From JBDTMC01 sp039934475 (GTDB taxonomy: Bacteria > Acidobacteriota > Terriglobia > Bryobacterales > Bryobacteraceae), in contig JBDTMC010000255.1 in assembly GCA_039934475.1 (NCBI GenBank), positions 1 through 11,147 of the forward strand: DNA of 11,147 nucleotides, read 5' to 3'. Position 1 is the stretch's first letter. Every line of letters starts with the position of its first letter. The notes beneath the pieces are model-generated. The model saw nothing but the letters and a program-made list of their open reading frames with translations, searched no databases and was not told the DNA's origin. Position numbers and translations under genes: made by a program. This document shows positions 1 to 5,694 of the stretch, in pieces.

Positions 1-512
1 GCGCCGGGTAAGCGCTGGTTGTTGTAGTCGGCCTCGCCTTCTCCGATGAGGACAAGGGCCATGTGGGCGAGGGGGGCGAGATCGCCACTGGCTCCCACAC
101 TGCCTTTGGAGGGGACGACGGGCGTGATGCCGGCGTTGAGGAGACGGCAGATCATTTCGGCGACGGCGGGGCGAATGCCGGAGAAACCTTTCGCGAGAAC
201 GTTGGCGCGGATGAGCATCATGGCGCGAACGATGTCGCGGGGCAAAGGGTCGCCGACGCCGGCAGCGTGGGAGCGGACGATGTTGCGCTGGAGATGTTCG
301 AGTTCGGCGAGATCGATGCGTTTGTCGGCGAGGAGGCCGAAGCCGGTGTTGACTCCGTAGACGGGGTCGGCGCCGCGGGCGAGGGAGTCGACAAGGGCTC
401 GCGAACGGTCCATGCGGGCGGCGGCGTGAGGGGAGAGATGCGCCTCTTCCCTGCCCCGCGCCACGGACAGGACTTGGTCCAGGCGCAGGCTCTCACCATC
501 GAGTTGAAGCAT
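1..512 (-). CDS. hutH: Histidine ammonia-lyase, N-terminal part (cut by window edge)
   Basis: Cytoplasmic enzyme that deaminates L-histidine to trans-urocanate, the first step of histidine use. Reading the minus strand from ATG at 512 gives 170 residues, about one third of the usual ~500. They contain VYGVNTGFG (51-59, with the catalytic-type Tyr52), SHAAGVGDPL (81-90) and GSVGASGDLAPLAH (137-150). The Ala-Ser-Gly triad at 141-143 cyclises to the MIO electrophile in this family. The Ser-His pair at 81-82 favours histidine over tyrosine or phenylalanine as substrate (family knowledge). The start agrees with the usual N-terminus of the family (MLQLDGESL). The best Shine-Dalgarno-like sequence (GGAG) lies 15 nt upstream of this ATG but only 5 nt from another ATG at 522 that opens a 9-codon frame across the hutH start. 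The DUF6624-type gene lies 49 nt upstream on the same strand. No other hut gene is visible. Confidence 0.95.
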   Translation of the reverse strand, partial: MLQLDGESLRLDQVLSVARGREEAHLSPHAAARMDRSRALVDSLARGADPVYGVNTGFGLLADKRIDLAELEHLQRNIVRSHAAGVGDPLPRDIVRAMMLIRANVLAKGFSGIRPAVAEMICRLLNAGITPVVPSKGSVGASGDLAPLAHMALVLIGEGEADYNNQRLPG

Positions 513-561
513 ACAGTGCCATGGTAGCTCCGGGCTGAGAAGGCGGGGGAGGACCCGCTCC

Positions 562-1470
562 TTAACGGTTGGAGATCGGTGTGAGTTTGGCGTGGAGGCA
601 GGTTTGTACGATGTAATCGGCCTTGAGATAGTCGGCGATGGGCATGAGGTACAACTCTTGGCGACGGGCGTCGAGGTTGGCGGGGTCTTCGACGGGCGAA
701 AGTTCGGCTTTGCCGTCTACGCATTTGGTTTGCGTGCCCCAGCGCTGCGGCTTGCCGAGGCCGACTTGGACACGGTCATAGAGGTAGGCGTGGTCGCTTG
801 CAGAAGCGTCGTTGGCTTTGGCAGCCTTCTCTAGCGCTGGCAGAAAGCGTTGCTGGAGGTCGGGGGTTTGGTGTTGGACGAGGAGCCAGAAGTCGTGGGC
901 GGCGTCGTTGCCAGCCAGCGTGCGCGTGACCCAGCCGTAGCGGTCGAAGATGCGCACGAGTTCCGGTTTGTTTTTGGCGTCGACGGCTTCGTAGCGGGCT
1001 TCGTCGAAGGCGAGGCGGGCCTCCTGATCGGCTTTCACCATTTCTTTTAGTTGGCGGCGGAGGGTTTGTATTTCAGGAAAGTAAGTGCGTGCGGCGAGTT
1101 TGGTGGCGAGGGCTACGGTCTTGCCGGCGGGGACGCGGTCCAATGGCCAGGGCCGCATTCCCTCAATGGCGAGCGTGGCGTGGGAGTCTCCGTTCAGCGT
1201 CATGACAAAGGGCGTGTCGTCGATGGTGAGAGTAAGTCGATTCGCTTTGAGCTCGGCTCGTTCGATGGGGAGGGTGATGGGATCGCCGCCGAGCTGCTCG
1301 ACGTCGCCGTCCTGGTTGATAGAGAGGTCCTTGGGTCTGGTGAGCGCGCCGGTGTAGTGCCCGTCCTTCGATGTGACGGTGAGTTGGAGGACGGCTTGGC
1401 CGTTGAAGTGAAAGGCCCAGGTTCCTTCGAAGGCGGGGAGCAGCAGGAGAGCGAGGAGATACACTGGCAT
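562..1470 (-). CDS. Exported DUF6624-type protein of unknown function
   Basis: 302 residues. The first ~16 (MPVYLLALLLLPAFEG) form a short hydrophobic segment that looks like a signal peptide, although it lacks the usual positively charged n-region. Residues ~17-105 are rich in beta-type alternation and read like a small barrel or lipocalin-like region. Residues ~140-285 have the pattern I associate with DUF6624: KADQEAR (146-152), DRYGWVTRTLAGNDAAHDF (176-194), LLVQHQTPDLQQ (196-207), WGTQ (244-247) and NLDARRQELYL (265-275). The biochemical role of this family is unknown to me, so no function is given. It probably acts outside the cytoplasm. ATG at 1470 is the only ordinary start, because an in-frame stop lies 24 nt upstream. 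The closest Shine-Dalgarno-like AAAAGG is 16 nt away, which is poor. hutH follows 49 nt downstream. Its start codon overlaps that of the divergent SpoU gene. Confidence 0.8.
   Translation of the reverse strand: MPVYLLALLLLPAFEGTWAFHFNGQAVLQLTVTSKDGHYTGALTRPKDLSINQDGDVEQLGGDPITLPIERAELKANRLTLTIDDTPFVMTLNGDSHATLAIEGMRPWPLDRVPAGKTVALATKLAARTYFPEIQTLRRQLKEMVKADQEARLAFDEARYEAVDAKNKPELVRIFDRYGWVTRTLAGNDAAHDFWLLVQHQTPDLQQRFLPALEKAAKANDASASDHAYLYDRVQVGLGKPQRWGTQTKCVDGKAELSPVEDPANLDARRQELYLMPIADYLKADYIVQTCLHAKLTPISNR
1454..1458 (+). promoter_or_regulatory. Ribosome binding site of the SpoU-family gene
   Basis: AGGAG with a 10-nt spacer to ATG 1469. It supports ATG 1469 over the in-frame GTG at 1475. 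The site lies inside the signal-peptide codons of the divergent gene on the other strand. Confidence 0.5.
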
Positions 1471-2002
1471 GCTAGTGGACAGAATACCTTTTCAGGCGAC
1501 GCGCGGGGCGGAGGCTTATGACGGAATTGACCGGCTGCCGGTGACCTTGCTGCTGGATAACGTGCGAAGCATGTACAACGTGGGTTCGTTTTTCCGGACG
1601 GCGGATGCGGCTGGCGTGGAGAAGCTGCTGTTGAGTGGGATTACGGCATATCCGCCGAAGAACGCGATTCGGAAAACCGCATTAGGGGCGGAGGAGCGAG
1701 TGGCGTGGGAGCATTCGTGGGATCCCTTGGCAATGGCGCGAGGGCTGCGCGAGAGGGGGTTTGAACTGGCGGCGGTGGAGACAAGCGTGCATGCCGTGGA
1801 TTTGTTTGACTGGCAGCCCGCGTTCCCGGTGTGTGTCGTGTTTGGGCATGAAGTGGATGGCATTCAACCGGAGTTGCTGGCGTTGTGCGATAGGCATGTG
1901 CGGATCCCGATGTTAGGGCTGAAGCATTCGTTGAATGTGGCGACCGCGGGCGGAGTGGTGGTGTACGAGTTACTGAGGAAATTTCGGGAAGCGCGGCGGT
2001 AG
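1469..2002 (+). CDS. SpoU/TrmH-family RNA 2'-O-ribose methyltransferase
   Basis: 177-residue cytoplasmic SPOUT enzyme that uses S-adenosylmethionine to methylate the 2'-OH of a tRNA or rRNA nucleotide. The three SpoU motifs are complete. Motif 1 is at ~27-49, with NVGSFFRTADAAG holding Asn37 and the catalytic-type Arg43. Motif 2 is VVFGHEVDGIQPE (123-135). Motif 3 is IPMLGLKHSLNVATAGG (146-162), with the SLN of the knot at 154-156. The length fits a bare catalytic domain without the N-terminal L30e-like substrate-binding domain of the RlmB type. The exact RNA target cannot be read from sequence; a tRNA target is as likely as an rRNA one. The gene ends 2 nt before the stop of the convergent SIR2-like gene, so no separate terminator fits between them. 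Its ATG shares two bases with the start codon of the divergent DUF6624-type gene. Confidence 0.92.
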   Translation: MLVDRIPFQATRGAEAYDGIDRLPVTLLLDNVRSMYNVGSFFRTADAAGVEKLLLSGITAYPPKNAIRKTALGAEERVAWEHSWDPLAMARGLRERGFELAAVETSVHAVDLFDWQPAFPVCVVFGHEVDGIQPELLALCDRHVRIPMLGLKHSLNVATAGGVVVYELLRKFREARR

Positions 2003-2004
2003 CG

Positions 2005-3789
2005 TCATCCGCCGGCTGCACCGTGAGCAAGTGGGCCTGATGCATCCTCTTGACGCCGGACACGCGACAAGGTTATTACCGAGCCGAGTACGATTCCGAC
2101 GTCGCGGAGAGGCGTGCAGAGGTCGGAATCCGTGATAGGGGCTACCGTGTGCCTGGGGCTGGGGCAGATCGAGATGGACCACCGTTTCAGAGCTTCGTCG
2201 TCCATATCGCCGAGGATTTCGATGAGGACTTCTTTCAACGGCGTCTTTGGCTCGCGGTAGAGCACTCGCCGCGCCGGCTCTCTGCCACGCTCGGCATTGA
2301 CGACAGTCCAAAAACGGATCAATCCGGAAGTTAACAACTCGTGCAGGCTGACTTGACGCGAGGTTAAGTTCAAGAGTACTTGCGGCCCAACGTGTGAGAT
2401 CAGGTGTAGCGGCCGGGTGCTCGCCCTGGCCCAATTTCCAAAAGCTCGCACGGATTCGATAAAGCCATAGACGGGCGGGACGGTGCCACCCGCGGAAGGC
2501 AAATGCAGGTGCAGAGTGCTCCAACGCTGGCCGACTTTGCCGAGTAACTCGCGAATGGCGGCGCCGACGGAATCGCTTTCGTTCTCCGTTTCCGGCTTGG
2601 TACGCGCCCTAACCGCAAAGACTCCGGGGTGCGGCGACAGCACGTGACGATCAGCGGGGAAAACCTGGTTTTTAAAAGCCGCCAGTAACTCCTCGCGCTG
2701 GCCGAGTAAGTCACGATCGACATCAAAGCCACCTTCAGGACCGGCCCGCACGACCAACGCGATGGCGCTGTCGGAATCCGGTTCGGGAATCGGTAAGTGG
2801 GCGTAAGGTTCGATGTCCAAACTGGAGCCGCCTTTAAGCTGAACGTGCCAGCGGGAGATGCGGGCGGAAGGTTCCTCGATCATCGCCTTCAGTCTTTGCA
2901 ACCAGGGCGTCAGGTCGTCGTAGTCCTTGTACTCGCACACTGTGATGTTCATCTCTTCGGCGAGAAAGCGGATGTCGGTTTTGTCCGATTTGGGCAGAAA
3001 GGCGAAATGGGGAACGGGACTGGGACCGCAGAGTTCCAGCGTTTCGCCGAAGAGATTCCAGAAGTACTCCTCAGAGAGGCTGGAACCGAGGAAGAGGAAA
3101 GATCGGGTTCCAAATACTTCTCCGAAACAGCGGCGAAAGTGAACGGCGGTGTTGGCGGCCTTGCGGTACTCGGAGTGTCCGATCACCAATTCGCGCCGCA
3201 ACCGATCCAGTTGGTCCGCGTCCTGTGCGAGGCTGGCATTACACAAGGGACACGGTTCACCGAGGAAACCCTGTATGTGCCAAATCAATTCACGGTCGAA
3301 CGGGCTTACCAGAGCCGAGATGACCTGTTTGCAGTCTTCGGCTCCGCGGCCGACGATCATGGGCGGGAACCTGTCGGGAAAGGTCTTGCGGCAGGCGCAG
3401 TAAAAGAGGTGGTCGTAGTTGGTGGAGACGGTTAAGGGCCAATAGATCGAGGCGAGGGCATCGGTTTGGTCGGGTACGCCCAACCGATCATAGTCATTGC
3501 CTTTGAGGGAGTTGGCGATGATGTCCCAAAACTGCTGCTCGGTGTGGCTGTTTCTGATGGTGGCTGCGGCACGTTGGGCGCGTATCTCGAGATGACCGTT
3601 GTCGGGCTCGCGGCCGGGGGTGATTTTTTCGAGATTGTCGACGAAGCTATCCCAACCAGCCAGCTTCGGCCTGCTCATGCCAGCGCCGATGAACGGCACC
3701 AGGCGGCCCGCCTCGTAGCTACTGGCCAAAAGGGGGAGCATGTCGTCGATATCGAGCGATTGGAAGGCCCGGGACTTGGAGACAGCCAT
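2005..3789 (-). CDS. SIR2-like (NAD-binding) protein with unassigned C-terminal half; candidate defence effector
   Basis: 594 residues from ATG 3789. Residues ~15-300 carry SIR2-like marks: LVPFIGAGMSR (30-40, the GAG-x-S NAD loop), VSTNYDHLF (121-129, with the conserved Asn124 of TTNYD), LIWHIQG (168-174, at the place of the usual HG), VIGHSEY (202-208) and FLFLGSSLSEEYF (231-243). In related bacterial proteins this fold cleaves NAD+ and acts in abortive infection (ThsA, DSR2, SIR2-APAZ); that role is an inference here. The expected catalytic His before Gly is Gln173, and His171 is two residues earlier. CAC (131-133) and CPLC (180-183) could bind a metal. Residues ~340-594 are mixed alpha/beta and I cannot place them. 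No signal peptide or membrane segment was seen. The frame is open upstream to 4053, but that part has low-complexity Arg/Pro/Ser composition, overlaps the divergent gene and precedes the SIR2 fold, so I reject it. No pAgo, HerA, TIR or other partner lies next to it. Confidence 0.82.
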   Translation of the reverse strand: MAVSKSRAFQSLDIDDMLPLLASSYEAGRLVPFIGAGMSRPKLAGWDSFVDNLEKITPGREPDNGHLEIRAQRAAATIRNSHTEQQFWDIIANSLKGNDYDRLGVPDQTDALASIYWPLTVSTNYDHLFYCACRKTFPDRFPPMIVGRGAEDCKQVISALVSPFDRELIWHIQGFLGEPCPLCNASLAQDADQLDRLRRELVIGHSEYRKAANTAVHFRRCFGEVFGTRSFLFLGSSLSEEYFWNLFGETLELCGPSPVPHFAFLPKSDKTDIRFLAEEMNITVCEYKDYDDLTPWLQRLKAMIEEPSARISRWHVQLKGGSSLDIEPYAHLPIPEPDSDSAIALVVRAGPEGGFDVDRDLLGQREELLAAFKNQVFPADRHVLSPHPGVFAVRARTKPETENESDSVGAAIRELLGKVGQRWSTLHLHLPSAGGTVPPVYGFIESVRAFGNWARASTRPLHLISHVGPQVLLNLTSRQVSLHELLTSGLIRFWTVVNAERGREPARRVLYREPKTPLKEVLIEILGDMDDEALKRWSISICPSPRHTVAPITDSDLCTPLRDVGIVLGSVITLSRVRRQEDASGPLAHGAAGG

Positions 3790-3796
3790 GGGTCTA

Positions 3797-3825
3797 AGGC
3801 TACACCCGTGTTGAGGATGGTTCAA
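3797..3825 (-). promoter_or_regulatory. Possible sigma-70-type promoter giving a leaderless SIR2-like mRNA
   Basis: On the minus strand TTGAAC (3825-3820) and TAGCCT (3802-3797) are separated by 17 nt. The second box ends 7 nt before ATG 3789, so transcription would begin at or next to the start codon. No Shine-Dalgarno sequence is visible, which agrees with a leaderless message. The boxes match consensus only partly (4/6 and 3/6). The 158-nt region 3790-3947 between the two divergent genes must hold both promoters; I saw no convincing rightward one. Confidence 0.25.
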
Positions 3826-3947
3826 CCCCCGATGACTTTGAGCAACGCGCTCTGCTAACACTGTTGAGGTATTGGGAGCCGACCAGTGGAGGTTACGCGG
3901 AAAGCACTCAATTTCGTGATCAATCCGGATGGTGATAGGCGCACAGT

Positions 3948-5030
3948 ATGAAGCAGGACTACATGCTGGAAGCAGAGATCCATAGCCGGAGGAGTTTTTT
4001 GCGCAACGCAGCGGCAGTGGTCGCCGGCGCGGGAGTCGGCCGAGTGACGGCAAGTGCGGCGGACCTTGGAGACGAAGGCCGCATGCCGGATTTTGAAGGG
4101 GCGACGGAGTGGCTGAATTCCGCGCCGCTGCGCAGTAAGTCTCTGCGCGGAAAAGTAGTGTTAGTCAACTTCTGGACGTATTCGTGTATCAATAGCCTGC
4201 GTGAGCTGCCGTATATGAAGGCCTGGGCCAGGAAGTACAAAGAGTCCGGTTTGGTGGTGGTGGGCGTCCATGCGCCGGAATTTGGTTTTGAGAAAGATCC
4301 TGCCAACGTGAAAGAAGCGGTGTCTGACTTGAAGATCGAGTACCCGATACCGATCGATAGTAGCCACTCCATTTGGCAGGCCTTCCGTAACGAATACTGG
4401 CCGGCAGATTACTTCATCGACGTGAAGGGGCGAATTCGCTACCACCACTTCGGCGAGGGCGAGTATGAGAAGTCCGAGCGGGTGATCCAGACGCTGCTGA
4501 AGGAAAATGGCGCGACTGGTCTGGACGAGAGCATGGTGCGGATCACTGCGGACGGGCCAGAGGCGCCTCCAAGTGACGATGTGAGGTCGCCCGAAACGTA
4601 CGTTGGCTACGCGCGCACGGAGCACTTCGCCTCAGCGGAACGGATGGCGAGGGACACGCGGCGGACCTACAGCCCACCGGCGACGCCCGCGCTGAATCAG
4701 TGGGGGCTGGGGGGATCGTGGAACGCCAGCACAGAGAAGGCGACACTGGAATCGGCGTCCGGGAAGATTGTGTTCCGCTTCCACAGCCGGGACCTTCACT
4801 TCGTCCTGGGTCCAGCGAAAAAGGGGATGCCGATTCCGTTTAAGGTAACGCTGAATGGCGCCGCACCCGGCGACGATCATGGTTCCGATTGCAACGCCGA
4901 GGGTATGGGCGAGATCCGACAGCCGCGGATGTATCAACTGGTCCGGCAGAAGGGGACGATCAAAGACGCAACGTTTGAGATTGAGTTCCTTGCGGCAGGC
5001 GTCGAGGCGTTTTCGTTCACGTTTGGCTAG
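3948..5030 (+). CDS. Tat-exported thioredoxin-like protein of DipZ C-terminal type, with C-I-N-S active site
   Basis: 360 residues. A twin-arginine signal is at SRRSFLRN (13-20), followed by a hydrophobic Ala/Val/Gly run to ~38, so the protein should be exported folded. Residues ~45-190 are a TlpA/AhpC-type thioredoxin fold: KVVLVNFWTYSCINSLRELP (69-88), VVVGVHAPEF (103-112) and WPADYFID (151-158, with the cis-Pro152). Residues ~250-360 match the carbohydrate-binding-like beta domain that follows thioredoxin in DipZ proteins (GSWNAS, RFHSRDLHFVLGP, FEIEFLAAGVEAFSFTFG). The usual motif in this family is WTYTCINC; here the second Cys is Ser83. The only cysteines are Cys80 and Cys315. A classical dithiol reductase role is therefore doubtful; a monothiol or binding role, or an interdomain disulfide, is possible. 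ATG 3963 (residue 6), preceded closely by AGGA, is an alternative start. The VOC gene follows after 18 nt, so the two are probably one operon. Confidence 0.88.
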   Translation: MKQDYMLEAEIHSRRSFLRNAAAVVAGAGVGRVTASAADLGDEGRMPDFEGATEWLNSAPLRSKSLRGKVVLVNFWTYSCINSLRELPYMKAWARKYKESGLVVVGVHAPEFGFEKDPANVKEAVSDLKIEYPIPIDSSHSIWQAFRNEYWPADYFIDVKGRIRYHHFGEGEYEKSERVIQTLLKENGATGLDESMVRITADGPEAPPSDDVRSPETYVGYARTEHFASAERMARDTRRTYSPPATPALNQWGLGGSWNASTEKATLESASGKIVFRFHSRDLHFVLGPAKKGMPIPFKVTLNGAAPGDDHGSDCNAEGMGEIRQPRMYQLVRQKGTIKDATFEIEFLAAGVEAFSFTFG

Positions 5031-5048
5031 GGGAAAGGATTATCGATC

Positions 5049-5690
5049 ATGGACATGAAATTGGAAGTATTGGTGGTGCCTGTTTCGGACGTTGACCGGG
5101 CGAAGCGCTTCTACGAGAAACTGGGGTTCCGCCTGGACCTCGATTACGCCGCTAACGAGAGTTACCGGGTGATCCATTTCACACCGCCGGGCTCAGCGGT
5201 GTCGATCCTGTTCGGAAAGGGAATCACGACGGCGCAGCCGGGCTCGATTGACCGGATGCTTCTGGCCGTGTACGACATTGACGCTGCCCGCAAGCTGCTC
5301 CTCTCGCAGGGCGTAGAGGTAAGCGAGGTGTTCCACGACGCCGGCGGCAGCCTGGGCGGCGGCTTTCACCCCGGCACCGACGGCCGCGCCGCGGGACCGG
5401 ATCCGCAAGGCCGTTCCTATGGCTCCTACGCGTCGTTCGCCGATCCCGACGGCAATGTCTGGCTGTTGCAAGAGCTCAGAGAGCGGCTCCCTGGAAGGGC
5501 GACACCGGAATCGCTCAACGGGAAGGTAACAGACATCCTGCTTGGGGCGTTGAAGAGCGCCGCTGCCGCGCACGGGGTCCACGAGAAGGAGATCGGGAAG
5601 CCCGACCCTGACTGGCCACAGTGGTATGCCGAGCACATGACGAGCACATTGGGCGGCGGCGGATACCACCTGACCGGTCCGGCGGCCTGA
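5049..5690 (+). CDS. VOC superfamily (glyoxalase/bleomycin-resistance fold) protein
   Basis: 213 residues, no signal peptide, probably cytoplasmic. The VOC opening LEVLVVPVSDVDRAKRFYEK (5-24), then LGFRLDLDY and RVIHFTPPGSAVSILFGKG, gives the first beta-alpha-beta-beta-beta unit. MLLAVYDIDAARKLLLSQGV and ASFADPDGNVWLLQEL (ending ~residue 144) give the second. The DPDGN turn and the Glu near its end are typical of metal-binding VOC proteins, which include glyoxalases, dioxygenases and antibiotic-binding proteins. The substrate cannot be told. Residues ~150-213 are an extra helical tail that ends in a Gly-rich stretch and is not part of the fold. AAAGGA at 5034-5039 lies 9 nt before ATG 5049; ATG 5055 is a less likely start. 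It follows the thioredoxin-like gene by 18 nt, so coexpression is likely although one protein is exported and the other is not. It ends 4 nt before the convergent ankyrin gene. Confidence 0.88.
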   Translation: MDMKLEVLVVPVSDVDRAKRFYEKLGFRLDLDYAANESYRVIHFTPPGSAVSILFGKGITTAQPGSIDRMLLAVYDIDAARKLLLSQGVEVSEVFHDAGGSLGGGFHPGTDGRAAGPDPQGRSYGSYASFADPDGNVWLLQELRERLPGRATPESLNGKVTDILLGALKSAAAAHGVHEKEIGKPDPDWPQWYAEHMTSTLGGGGYHLTGPAA

Positions 5691-5694
5691 GCGG

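Noticed and set aside
543..558. GCGGG/CCCGC hairpin between the DUF6624-type gene and hutH as a terminator
   Set aside because: The stem is short (5 bp) and no T-run follows on the minus strand.
63..1521. Long rightward open frames in 63-527, 592-834 and 1051-1521
   Set aside because: They are antisense shadows of hutH and the DUF6624-type gene in high-GC DNA, with no recognisable protein features.
2005..3789. SIR2-APAZ/short argonaute system
   Set aside because: The length is similar, but no argonaute gene lies on either side, and the C-terminal half cannot be assigned to APAZ by eye.
3790..4053. 88-residue N-terminal extension of the SIR2-like protein
   Set aside because: It is Arg/Pro/Ser-rich, partly antisense to the Tat signal of the divergent gene, and the conserved fold begins only after the Met at 3789.
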